Source of the DNA: Akkermansia muciniphila
GTDB lineage: Bacteria; Verrucomicrobiota; Verrucomicrobiia; Verrucomicrobiales; Verrucomicrobiaceae
DNA: 64,000 nucleotides
Reading direction: 5' to 3'
NCBI GenBank assembly: GCA_945882215.1
Contig: CAMCWM010000002.1
Location: 24,904-88,903 of the forward strand
The stretch's first letter is position 1. The number at the start of each line of letters is the position of its first letter. This document shows positions 33,709 through 41,834 of this stretch, in pieces. The translations under genes and the position numbers were made by a program. Under the pieces are notes generated by a model, which was not told where the DNA came from, did no database searches, and saw nothing but the letters and a program-made list of their open reading frames with translations.

Positions 33709-36216
33709 ATGCGCCGACTTTTCATTCCAGGGCTCCTGTTTGCCGCCTCGCTTCATGCCTTTGAGCCGAAGGTGCGGCCGCTGATCGACGCGCACTGCAT
33801 CGAATGCCATGGCGAGGACGTGCAGAAGGGCAAATTGCGGCTCGACGGTGAGGTGAGCATGAAGACATGGATCAAAGTGCATGACCGCATCGCCGCGGGT
33901 GAGATGCCGCCAAAGAAGTCCGAGCAGCCGCCGCAGGCTTTGCGGGATGAATCGCTGAAAATCCTGCGCCAGTCGCTGCACGCCGCCTCGCTCGAACAAC
34001 AGCGCACGCAGGGCCGCGTGCCGATTCGTCGCCTGAACGGCACCGAATACGAAAACACCGTGCGCGAACTCGTCGGCACGCGGGTGAAGCTGAAGGACCT
34101 GCTGCCCACGGATAACAGCGCGGGCGGCTTTGATAATGTCGGCGCCGTGCTGGACCTCTCCTCGACGCATCTGCTGCTGTATCAAGAAGCTGCGGAAAAG
34201 GCCGTCAGCTCCGTGATTCCGGTTCATCCTCACCTGCCGCTCAAAGATCGTCGCACCGGCCGCCAGATCGCGGACACCGGCAGCAACTTCAAACAGACGC
34301 TCACGCGCAGTTGCTTCCTCAAAGGCGATGCGCTTGTCGTTCACAGCAAACTGCCGCGCTACGGCCTCGTGTGCACGCCGGGCGTGCAGGGTGCGGGCCG
34401 CTACAAGGTGCGCATGTCCGCATGCGCCGTCGGCGCGGCGAACGTGCCCGTGCCGGTCGCGTATTGCACCATCGACCGCGGTCGCGAGCCGCCGGTGGTG
34501 CGTGTCGTCGTCGATTTCCCGCCCGGTGCGCCGCGCGTGATCGAAGCGGAGATCGATCTCGAAGCCGGCGAGGCCTTTGTGCTGCAACTCCAGCTCAACT
34601 GGGATATCCGCGCGACGAAGAAACCCATCGAAGAACACACCGGCCCTGGTTTTCTCATCGAATGGCTCGAAATCGAAGGCCCCGTCGATGAATTCCCCTC
34701 GCAGGCCTATCGCACGCTTTTTGGCAATGCCGAGCTGATGCCGAAATCCGTCGCCAAAGCAAAAGCGGAAGGCAAAAAGCCGCAGGACTGGAGCAAGCGC
34801 ACCAACATCTACCAATGGCTCAACGACCCGCTCGAACCCGTGAGCGCCACGCCGAAGGAGGATGCCGAAAAGCTGCTGCGTGTCTTCATTCCGCGTGCGT
34901 TTCGTCGCCCGGTCGAAGAAGACACGCTGAAGCACTACATCGGCAAAGTGCACGCCAGGCTCGATGCGGGGGAGAGCTTCGTGAATGCGATGACCTACGG
35001 CTACAAGAGCGTGCTCACCTCGCCGCCGTTCCTCTTTTTCAGTGAATCACCCGGCGAACTCGACCGCCTCGCGCTCGCGAATCGTCTCGCCTACTTCCTC
35101 ACCTCGCTGCCGCCGGATGCTGAATTGCTCGCCGCCGACGTCACGAAGCCGGATGAGCTGCGAAAACAAACCGAGCGACTGCTTCAATCACCCCGCGCCC
35201 GCGGCTTCACCGAAAACTTCACCGGCCAGTGGCTCGAACTCCGCAAAATCGACGCCACCATCCCCGATCCGAATCTCTACGGCGACTTCGACGGCACGCT
35301 GCTCTGGTCGATGCCCGAGGAGACGCGCCGCTTCTTCGACGACGTGCTGCAAAACGACCGCAGCGTGCTCGAGTTCGTCGATTCGACATGGACGCTCGTG
35401 AATCGCCGCCTCGCCGAGCACTACGGCATTGTGGAGGCGTTCGAAGCAGCGGCGAAAGACAATCAGACAGGGAGACAATCAGACAAGGAGACTTCCCCAA
35501 TCTCATTGTCTCATGGTCCGATTGTCTCCTTGTCTTCAGTTCCCCAGTCCGAGTTCCGCCGCGTGAATCTCCCCGCAGGCTCGCATCGCGGCGGCGTGAT
35601 GACGCAGGGCAGCGTTCTGAAAGTCACCGCCGATGGCACCACCACCTCGCCCGTGCTGCGTGGCAAGTGGGTGCTCGAGCACATTATCGGCAAAGCGCCG
35701 CCACCACCGCCGCCGGACGTTCCTGCCATCGAGCCGGACATCCGTGGAGCCACCACCATCCGCCAGCAACTCGACAAGCACCGCAACATCGCCGCGTGCA
35801 ATTCCTGCCATCAGCACATCGATCCGCCCGGCTTCGCGCTCGAGTCCTTCGATCCCATCGGTGGCTATCGTGACTTTTACCGCGCCTCCACACGCACGAA
35901 GGCCGGCATCGTGCAACTGCCCGGCTACACCGGCCGCGCCTTCTATCGTGGACCCGATGTCGAAAAAGGCGGCGTCACGCATGATGGCAAAACCTTCACC
36001 ACCATCGAGGACTACAAGCGCCTCCTCCTCGCCGATCCCGATCAAATCGCCCGCAACCTCGCCGAAAAACTCCTCACCTACGCGACCGGTGCCGAGCCGC
36101 AGTTCGCCGACCGCGAGGTCATCGAGCAAATCGCCTCCAAGGTGAAAACCAAGAACTATGGCTTCCGCATACTCGTTCATGAGATCGTGCAGAGCAGGCC
36201 GTTTCGCAGCAAGTGA
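33709..36216 (+). CDS. DUF1592/DUF1588-type secreted cytochrome-c-like protein
   Basis: 835 residues, signal peptide MRRLFIPGLLFAASLHAF. Domain order: a planctomycete cytochrome-c-like segment with haem motif CIECH (residues 29-33); DUF1587 (IRRLNGTEYENTVREL, about 105); a beta-sandwich; DUF1595 (RVFIPRAFRRPVEED, about 395); DUF1592 (about 460-580); DUF1588 (SHRGGVMTQGSVLKVTADG); and DUF1585, with a second motif CNSCH in NIAACNSCHQHIDPPGFALESF. In PVC bacteria this family is normally followed directly by a DUF1552 gene, and the pair is of unknown function. Here a DUF1016 gene intervenes. Residues 584-609 come from an inserted repeat and are unlike the family, but the frame stays open. Confidence 0.88.
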   Translation: MRRLFIPGLLFAASLHAFEPKVRPLIDAHCIECHGEDVQKGKLRLDGEVSMKTWIKVHDRIAAGEMPPKKSEQPPQALRDESLKILRQSLHAASLEQQRTQGRVPIRRLNGTEYENTVRELVGTRVKLKDLLPTDNSAGGFDNVGAVLDLSSTHLLLYQEAAEKAVSSVIPVHPHLPLKDRRTGRQIADTGSNFKQTLTRSCFLKGDALVVHSKLPRYGLVCTPGVQGAGRYKVRMSACAVGAANVPVPVAYCTIDRGREPPVVRVVVDFPPGAPRVIEAEIDLEAGEAFVLQLQLNWDIRATKKPIEEHTGPGFLIEWLEIEGPVDEFPSQAYRTLFGNAELMPKSVAKAKAEGKKPQDWSKRTNIYQWLNDPLEPVSATPKEDAEKLLRVFIPRAFRRPVEEDTLKHYIGKVHARLDAGESFVNAMTYGYKSVLTSPPFLFFSESPGELDRLALANRLAYFLTSLPPDAELLAADVTKPDELRKQTERLLQSPRARGFTENFTGQWLELRKIDATIPDPNLYGDFDGTLLWSMPEETRRFFDDVLQNDRSVLEFVDSTWTLVNRRLAEHYGIVEAFEAAAKDNQTGRQSDKETSPISLSHGPIVSLSSVPQSEFRRVNLPAGSHRGGVMTQGSVLKVTADGTTTSPVLRGKWVLEHIIGKAPPPPPPDVPAIEPDIRGATTIRQQLDKHRNIAACNSCHQHIDPPGFALESFDPIGGYRDFYRASTRTKAGIVQLPGYTGRAFYRGPDVEKGGVTHDGKTFTTIEDYKRLLLADPDQIARNLAEKLLTYATGAEPQFADREVIEQIASKVKTKNYGFRILVHEIVQSRPFRSK
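35458..35536. repeat. Octamer-periodic inverted repeat inside the DUF1592 coding sequence
   Basis: The left arm 35458-35489 is four octamers in a row: gacaatca, gacaggga, gacaatca, gacaagga. The right arm 35505-35536 is four reverse-complement octamers: attgtctc, atggtccg, attgtctc, cttgtctt. The arms are separated by 15 bp and can form a hairpin. It codes for a Ser/Asp/Gln-rich insert between DUF1592 and DUF1588. It looks like a dispersed repeat element that landed in frame. Confidence 0.85.
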
Positions 36217-36228
36217 GTGCCGGGCGGG

Positions 36229-37452
36229 TTATCGTTTGCCTTTCGTCAGCGCTTTGATCTCCGCGCGATCTTTTTCCAGGAATGCCTTCAGTTGCTCGGC
36301 ACTCGGCAGCGATTTGAGATAGCGTGAGACGAAGAGTTTGTTGTCCATGCCCGCCGTGGCGAACTCCACCTCCGCGCCATCGCGGTCACTGCACAGCAGG
36401 ATGCCCACGGGCGGATTGTCGCCGGGCTGCGTCATGTTTGCTTTGAACCAGTTCACATAAAAGTTCATCTGGCCCGCATCCTCCGGCTTGAAGGCTCGGA
36501 TCTTCAAATCGATGAGCACATGGCAGCGCAGGATGCGGTGGTAGAAAACGAGATCCACGCGATGATGCCGCCGCCCCTCCGTCATGCGGAACTGGCGGCC
36601 CTCGAAGCAAAAGCCCTGGCCCAGCTCGAGCAGGAATTTTTGAAGATGATCCAGCAGCGCCGACTCCAGCTCGTCCTCCGAGTAGCTCGGCAGCTCCGCC
36701 AGCCCGGTGAACTCCAGGACATACGGATCACGCAGCAAGTCGGCGATGCTCTCACGCGGCTCCTGCTTCCGGGCACGCTCGATGACAGCTTTCTTGTTCT
36801 TGGACAGCCCCGTGCGTTCATACAGCAGGCTGCCGATCTGCCGCTGGAGCTGGCGCACGGACCAGTGGCTGCGCAGGCACTCGTTTTCGTAAAAAGCACG
36901 CTGCCATGGGTCATCGAGGCGGATGAGTTCCAGCAGCTTGCTCCAGGACAAATGGATCACGACCTCTGCCTCCAATGGTGTGGGCACCGCCGCCTCGCTG
37001 CTTTTGCCACCCGTTGGAGATTCCGTCCGCGCTGTGGATGGAATCTGAAGAGGCACAGCCAATTCCGTCCACACCGTGGATGGAATTGCCTTTCCAATCT
37101 GCGGGTAGGTGAGAAAAAGCTGCCGGCAACGACCCAGAACGATGACTCCCAAACCCTTCATCTTACGCCGCGCCAGATCATCAGCCAGACTCTCCAGCAG
37201 GCGTTCGCCATATTTTGCGCGGTCCGTGCCATGCTGTTGGAACTCCACGATATGTGCCCCGAACAGCCAGTTCCGCAGCACCAATCCTTGATTGGCAAAC
37301 GTGGCGACACGTCCGACGATCTGCTCGTTGAGACGAGAGATGGCTGTGACGAGATGTTGATACCCCGTGCCGCGTTTGGCAGCCAGGGTGGACTTGGCAG
37401 TGATTTTCTTCGCCATGATGCGGTCAGTCTTAGCTGGAGGCAGCTTTTTCAT
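36229..37452 (-). CDS. DUF1016/YhcG-family PD-(D/E)XK nuclease
   Basis: About 407 residues from the ATG at 37452; an ATG at 37416 is also possible. The N-terminal half has the DUF1016 helical domain (LNEQIVGRVATFANQGLVLRN, KYGERLLESLADDLARRKMKG, SWSKLLELIR, WSVRQLQRQIGSLLYERTGLS). The C-terminal half is the nuclease fold, with RVDLVFYHR and VLIDLKIRAFKPEDAGQMNFYVNWF, giving the Asp and the Asp-x-Lys active residues. Family members are linked to DNA repair and often travel with restriction-modification or mobile loci. The middle (about 130-160) carries a low-complexity insert (IPSTVWTELAVPLQIPSTAR). It lies antisense between the DUF1592 and DUF1552 genes, splitting a pair that is normally contiguous. 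Confidence 0.9.
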   Translation of the reverse strand: MKKLPPAKTDRIMAKKITAKSTLAAKRGTGYQHLVTAISRLNEQIVGRVATFANQGLVLRNWLFGAHIVEFQQHGTDRAKYGERLLESLADDLARRKMKGLGVIVLGRCRQLFLTYPQIGKAIPSTVWTELAVPLQIPSTARTESPTGGKSSEAAVPTPLEAEVVIHLSWSKLLELIRLDDPWQRAFYENECLRSHWSVRQLQRQIGSLLYERTGLSKNKKAVIERARKQEPRESIADLLRDPYVLEFTGLAELPSYSEDELESALLDHLQKFLLELGQGFCFEGRQFRMTEGRRHHRVDLVFYHRILRCHVLIDLKIRAFKPEDAGQMNFYVNWFKANMTQPGDNPPVGILLCSDRDGAEVEFATAGMDNKLFVSRYLKSLPSAEQLKAFLEKDRAEIKALTKGKR

Positions 37453-37504
37453 CAACCATCACTCTCCGCGAGAAACGTGCTCTCGCGCATCGTTTATAAC
37501 CGCC

Positions 37505-38761
37505 ATGCCACGCCACGTTCTCGACCGCCGCACGTTTTTGCGCTCCTCCGGCATTGCCATCGGGCTGCCGTTTCTCGATGCGATGATGCCTGTGAGCGCT
37601 GCAGAGACGAAAAAGGCCGCCACAGCGCCGAAACGCGTGCTGCTGGTCGGACGTCCGCTCGGCATGCATGCGCCGAACTTCTTCCCGACGGACACGGGCA
37701 AAAACTACACGCCCAGCCGCTACCTGAAGTTCCTGCAAAGCCGCCGCGATGACTTCACCGTCTTCTCCGGGCTCTCGCATCGCTACGGCGCGGGGCATTA
37801 CGCGGAGGTGGGCCTCTTCACCGGCGTGCATCCCGACTTCATCCGGCCAAACGACATCAAGAACAGCATCTCACTCGATCAAGAAGTCGCGTCGCACCTC
37901 GCGGGGCAGACGCGGTTCAACTCCCTCGTCATCGGCGGCGGCAGCGCGGCGTGGAACCGCCGTGGCGTGCGGCTGCCCGCCGAGCAGCGCGTGAGCAGCG
38001 TCTTCAAGCAGCTCTTCATCCAGGGCACCACGGACGAAACCGCGCGTGAAATGCGCCGCATCAAGGACGGGCAGAGCATTCTCGACGACGTGCGTGATCA
38101 ACTCGGCAGTCTGAACGCCAAACTCGGCAGCGAGGACCGCGAGCGCCTCGATTTATATGTCTCCTCCATCCGCGAGGCCGAACAAAAGCTGCAACAAGAC
38201 GAAACGTGGCAGCGAACCCCGAAGCCGAAGATCGATGTGAAGCCGCCGCAGGAGCTCAGCAGCGCGCAGCTCGTCGAACGCAGCCGCCAGTGGTATGACC
38301 TCGTGCATCTCGCCTTTCAAACCGACAGCACGCGCGCCATCTCGCTCTGGCTCGGCTCGCAGGACAAGCCGGAGATTCAAGGTGTGAACATCGGCCACCA
38401 CGATGCCTCGCATCACGGCCAAGACCCCGGCAAGCTGGAGCAGCTCGCGCTCATCGAAGACGCCGAGATGCGCGTCTTTGGCGGGTTCCTCGACAAACTC
38501 AAAGCCAGCACCGAGGGCGACAGCACGCTCCTCGATCGCTCCTCGATCTTCTTCGCCAGCAACCTCGGCAACGCGTCGAATCACGACAACACGAACCTCC
38601 CCGTCATCCTCGCCGGCGGCGGCTACAAGCACGCGGGCCACCTCGCCCACGACAAGCAGAACAACACCTTCCTCTCGAATCTCTTCGTCCGAATGATCCA
38701 GCAATCCGGCATCGAACTCGACAAGTTCGGCGCCAGCAGCGGCGTGCTCAGCGAGATTTGA
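37505..38761 (+). CDS. DUF1552 secreted protein with Tat-type signal
   Basis: 418 residues. The N-terminus, MPRHVLDRRTFLRSSGIAIG, is a twin-arginine signal (RRTFLRS). DUF1552 landmarks follow: GRPLGMHAPNFFP, FSGLSHRYGAGHYAE, NSISLDQEVASHL, NIGHHDASHHG and LLDRSSIFFASNLGNASNHDN. The last is shared with the DUF1501/sulfatase-like alkaline-phosphatase fold. The function is unknown; it is normally encoded next to DUF1592 proteins, and here the DUF1592 gene is 1.3 kb upstream on the same strand. The start at 37505 places the twin arginine at residues 8-9. The 3' end overlaps the convergent FG-GAP gene by 14 nt. Confidence 0.9.
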   Translation: MPRHVLDRRTFLRSSGIAIGLPFLDAMMPVSAAETKKAATAPKRVLLVGRPLGMHAPNFFPTDTGKNYTPSRYLKFLQSRRDDFTVFSGLSHRYGAGHYAEVGLFTGVHPDFIRPNDIKNSISLDQEVASHLAGQTRFNSLVIGGGSAAWNRRGVRLPAEQRVSSVFKQLFIQGTTDETAREMRRIKDGQSILDDVRDQLGSLNAKLGSEDRERLDLYVSSIREAEQKLQQDETWQRTPKPKIDVKPPQELSSAQLVERSRQWYDLVHLAFQTDSTRAISLWLGSQDKPEIQGVNIGHHDASHHGQDPGKLEQLALIEDAEMRVFGGFLDKLKASTEGDSTLLDRSSIFFASNLGNASNHDNTNLPVILAGGGYKHAGHLAHDKQNNTFLSNLFVRMIQQSGIELDKFGASSGVLSEI

Positions 38762-40469
38762 TCAAGCGCACGTAATCGAGGCCCACGAAGCGGTTCTGCA
38801 CCGCGTTCGGATTCGTGCCGGTGATCTTCAGGGTCAGTTGGTGAGTGCCCGCGGCCAGTTCGCCGACGGCGTGCTCCAAAACGCCGGTCGTGCCGACTTT
38901 CGCGAACTGGTAGAGGTCAATCGGAGCGCCGAGCGGCCTCCCATCGAGCGCGGGCTGCACGATGGCGAAATCGGGGGCGCGGGTGAGGACGAGTTCGAGG
39001 GTGTAGGCGGCTTTTTCGGGCGCGGTGAGCTCAAATTCGAGTGAATCCCCTTCTTTGCCGCCGCTCCAAAAAAGTTGTGCATCACCACTCCAGCGTGAGC
39101 CGGTGAAGTTTTTCATGTTTTGAGTCTTCGCGGCTCCAGCGGTCGTTTTGGCCGTCGCGGCGAGTGTTTCGCCTTCGAGCGCGTCCGGTACGCGACCGGT
39201 CGTTTCGTCGATGGGAGCCGGTTTGCCGGTCACAGGCGGTGTTTCGGCCACTTCGAGACGTTTCGTCTGCGCGGCCTGCCACTCGGCCTCACTGACGTTT
39301 TTCACGCGATGGATCAGCAGGTGCGCGCCCTTCATGCCGCCCGCGAGGATGTCGGGCAGTTTGTCGCCATTTACATCTTGAACGACGAGTTGGCGACCGA
39401 TGCCAGCTTCGCCGTCGGCCTTCATCGGCAGCCAATCGACACCTTCTTTGCCACGGACGAGTTTGAACCAGTAAACGACCGCGCCGTCGTTCCAGCCGTG
39501 GGACTTCATGTGATGCGACCAGTAGGTTTTGCCGGTGACGATGTCTTTGAGGCCATCGCCATCCATGTCGGCAAGCTGGACGCTGTGCAGCTCGCTGAAA
39601 TAAACGCCGTAGCGGTTCAAACCGGGGCGGTCGCCCATGATGAGATGCTCTTTGAAGCCCTGCGGCGTCTGCTCATGCCAGGCGAGGCCATATTCGTGCG
39701 CGGCGAGGCTTGTAATGACGTCGTTGTCGCCATCGCCATCCACATCATAGGCGAACATCTCCGCGCCGCCGCGTTGCGCGAAGACGGCCTTGTGCAGCGT
39801 CCACAAACCCTGCGTGAGGTCCTCCGGCTGCTCAAACCAGCCGTCCTTCATGATCACGTCGAGCCGTCCATCGCCATTCACATCTCCCACGCCCAAACCG
39901 TGACCGAATTTCTCCGGCGCGATGCGTTCGGAGATCGGATAAAAATTCCACGGCTCCAATCCGTTCGCCGGATTGATCTCCACCCAGCCAAAGTAGCCGT
40001 CGCGCGTGCAAACCAGCTCCGGAGGATCATCGCCGATGAGATTCACAAAGTGCGGCGACTCATTCGAGACCCAATCAAAAACCTGATGCTTCGGCCACGG
40101 TGCCTCGTGGCCTTCTTTGCCCGGATTTTGATACACAAAGGCCGGCGTGCCGGGAAATCCGGCCGTGAGCACATCGACGAGACCGTCCTTGTTGAAATCG
40201 TGAGGCCAGGAGAAGAAGTTGTTCGCGTAACCCTCGCGATTCTGCGGCGCCGCCTGGTAGATGAGCTTCTTCGTCTGGAAATCCGGCCCCGCGAACCAAA
40301 ACGGGCCGTGGATCACGTCCATCTTGCCGTCACCGTTGATGTCGGCGGCGTTGATGCCTTCCGAGTAGTAGCGATCCATGAGCTGGATGCGCTCGAACGA
40401 GTGAAGTTCACGATCTGCGGCCAATGCGGCCGTCACGGCAACGAGGAGGAGCAGCGCGACCTTTTTCAT
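38748..40469 (-). CDS. Secreted FG-GAP/VCBS-repeat protein
   Basis: 573 residues, signal peptide MKKVALLLLVAVTAALAAD. At least five integrin-like FG-GAP repeats carry calcium loops: DINGDGKMD, DFNKDGLVD, DVNGDGRLD, DVDGDGDND, DMDGDGLKD and DVNGDKLPD. The C-terminal 150 residues form a beta-sandwich that resembles a carbohydrate-binding module (FWSGGKEGDSLEFEL, AYTLELVLTRAPD, HQLTLKITG). It is likely a surface or extracellular binding protein, substrate unknown. It lies 9 nt downstream of a secreted hypothetical gene, so the two are probably cotranscribed. Confidence 0.87.
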   Translation of the reverse strand: MKKVALLLLVAVTAALAADRELHSFERIQLMDRYYSEGINAADINGDGKMDVIHGPFWFAGPDFQTKKLIYQAAPQNREGYANNFFSWPHDFNKDGLVDVLTAGFPGTPAFVYQNPGKEGHEAPWPKHQVFDWVSNESPHFVNLIGDDPPELVCTRDGYFGWVEINPANGLEPWNFYPISERIAPEKFGHGLGVGDVNGDGRLDVIMKDGWFEQPEDLTQGLWTLHKAVFAQRGGAEMFAYDVDGDGDNDVITSLAAHEYGLAWHEQTPQGFKEHLIMGDRPGLNRYGVYFSELHSVQLADMDGDGLKDIVTGKTYWSHHMKSHGWNDGAVVYWFKLVRGKEGVDWLPMKADGEAGIGRQLVVQDVNGDKLPDILAGGMKGAHLLIHRVKNVSEAEWQAAQTKRLEVAETPPVTGKPAPIDETTGRVPDALEGETLAATAKTTAGAAKTQNMKNFTGSRWSGDAQLFWSGGKEGDSLEFELTAPEKAAYTLELVLTRAPDFAIVQPALDGRPLGAPIDLYQFAKVGTTGVLEHAVGELAAGTHQLTLKITGTNPNAVQNRFVGLDYVRLIKSR

Positions 40470-40478
40470 GGCGACATT

Positions 40479-41366
40479 TTACCGATCTCGCAGCTCCATG
40501 GCGAGCTTCCTTGCGGCGCTTTCCCATTTTTCGGCGCTGCTGGAGCCGAAGGCCGTGACCATGCGCCATGTGCCGGTGAAACCGGCGGGAACGGGGGAAC
40601 TGGCGAAGCACTTCAAATAGAACTTCCGATACGAGCCGGGCACGTTCCAGAGCATGGAGACGTGTTCGCCCTGCTCCGGCGCTGCGAGCAGGCGCGAAAC
40701 GGCGAACTGGCCGCTCTTTGGCTCATACACGGCCATCCAATCGACACGCTCGTTGATGAAGAACTTCCTTGCCGTGTCATCATCATCGCGCAACGGGCCG
40801 GAGATGCTTTTTTCAGGCCTGGCATCGTTTCCGGCCAAAAAGGCGGACACGGCGGGCGTCCAGGCGTGCATGAAGTGATACACGAGCTTCAACTGCACAG
40901 CCTCGGCGGTGTGAACGGTGGTCGTTTCGTGCAGGCGGTTGTCTTTGAGTTCGACAACGTTGGTCAGATCGAAGCTGCGAATGCGCGATTTGCGTTCGAA
41001 GCGGAACGTCTGGCCTTTCAGTTCCGCCGTCGGTGTGGCGACAGATTTGTCATCGAGGAAGAAGGCGAGTGACTGGAGTTTCTCCGGCTCGTTTTCGAGA
41101 TGCGCGGTGCCGATGAAGCCGACATCGGGAAAGGAAAACACGGTACCATAGGCGCTGCGCTCCGTCGTCATCGCCGAACCGCGATAGTCGATGCGGCCCA
41201 GAGTCCATTGCGTTGCTTGCCGCAGCAGCAGGGTCACTTCACCACACGAAACCGTGATCGTGGGCAGATCGGGGCCGAGGTTGGGCTTGAAGGGCTCTTT
41301 GGCAGAAACGTGAGCCGCAAAGGCGAAGCACAGCGCCGTCAAAATGGGGCGGGCGGAGTCAGACAT
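40479..41366 (-). CDS. Secreted hypothetical protein
   Basis: 295 residues; I do not recognise the family. A signal peptide is visible in SDSARPILTALCFAFAAHVSAK. The mature part is beta-rich (TITVSCGEVTLLLR, FSFPDVGFIG, TFRFERKSRIRSFDLTNVVEL, VQLKLVYHFMHAWTPAVSAFL), which suggests a beta-sandwich such as a galactose-mutarotase-like fold, but no motif is decisive. The ATG at 41366 is preferred to a TTG 9 bases upstream. It is the first gene of a two-gene unit with the FG-GAP gene. Confidence 0.75.
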   Translation of the reverse strand: MSDSARPILTALCFAFAAHVSAKEPFKPNLGPDLPTITVSCGEVTLLLRQATQWTLGRIDYRGSAMTTERSAYGTVFSFPDVGFIGTAHLENEPEKLQSLAFFLDDKSVATPTAELKGQTFRFERKSRIRSFDLTNVVELKDNRLHETTTVHTAEAVQLKLVYHFMHAWTPAVSAFLAGNDARPEKSISGPLRDDDDTARKFFINERVDWMAVYEPKSGQFAVSRLLAAPEQGEHVSMLWNVPGSYRKFYLKCFASSPVPAGFTGTWRMVTAFGSSSAEKWESAARKLAMELRDR

Positions 41367-41421
41367 GTGCGACAACTACGTCACAACACCGGGTTTTCGT
41401 CCCAAGCGCTTGAAAACAGTG

Positions 41422-41673
41422 CTACTTCCGGAACGACTTCAGGAAATTGAAAATCAGCCAGATTTGGGCAAAGCCGATGGCAACGAGCAGGATGCCCAGT
41501 TCCACCGCGCTGTCTTCTTTCGGAACGGCCAGACGCAGAATGAACGCCAGCAGGACGATGCTGATGAAGGAAAGCACGGAGCCAATCACAGGATTGCCGC
41601 CGGATTGCGTGTCGGGCGTGGGAATATGCGTCGGCATTCCCTCCTTCCTCGGATCGTCAGAATCTTCGCTCAT
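41422..41673 (-). CDS. Small two-helix membrane protein
   Basis: 83 residues from the ATG at 41673. The N-terminal 30 residues are polar and acidic (MSEDSDDPRKEG). Two hydrophobic helices follow: VIGSVLSFISIVLLAFILRLAV and ELGILLVAIGFAQIWLIFNFL, with a basic tail KSFRK. I do not recognise it. It starts 28 nt downstream of the tRNA-Cys gene on the same strand and may be read from the tRNA promoter. Confidence 0.65.
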   Translation of the reverse strand: MSEDSDDPRKEGMPTHIPTPDTQSGGNPVIGSVLSFISIVLLAFILRLAVPKEDSAVELGILLVAIGFAQIWLIFNFLKSFRK

Positions 41674-41701
41674 GTCAGTGCGACGTGAATGGTTGAGAAA
41701 G

Positions 41702-41776
41702 TGGAGGCGAGGGCGGGAATTGAACCCGCGCATACCGGTTTTGCAGACCAGTGCATTACCACTTTGCTACCTCGCC
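41702..41776 (-). tRNA. tRNA-Cys (anticodon GCA)
   Basis: 75 nt with an encoded CCA end. The acceptor stem GGCGAGG (41776-41770) pairs with CCTCGCC (41712-41706). The discriminator is U at 41705, as required for tRNA-Cys. The anticodon loop CTGCAAA gives GCA at 41744-41742. The T loop GGTTCAATTCC is intact. Confidence 0.96.
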
Positions 41777-41794
41777 ACGCTCGAAAGCGGGCGG

Positions 41795-41823
41795 AGAGTA
41801 GGGGGAAAGGCCGGAGATGTCAA
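41795..41823 (-). promoter_or_regulatory. Sigma-70-type promoter of tRNA-Cys
   Basis: On the minus strand: a consensus -35 TTGACA (41823-41818), exactly 17 bp, then -10 TACTCT (41800-41795). The tRNA 5' end is 18 nt downstream. Two more TTGAC boxes lie just upstream (41826-41838), spaced 7-8 bp. Confidence 0.7.
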
Positions 41824-41834
41824 CGGTCAAGGGG

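Noticed and set aside
35458..35536. CRISPR array
   Set aside because: Period is 8 bp with no unique spacers, and it lies inside a coding sequence.
39120..41072. 650-codon plus-strand frame antisense to the FG-GAP and hypothetical genes
   Set aside because: Spans two minus-strand genes with signal peptides; no motif in the translation.
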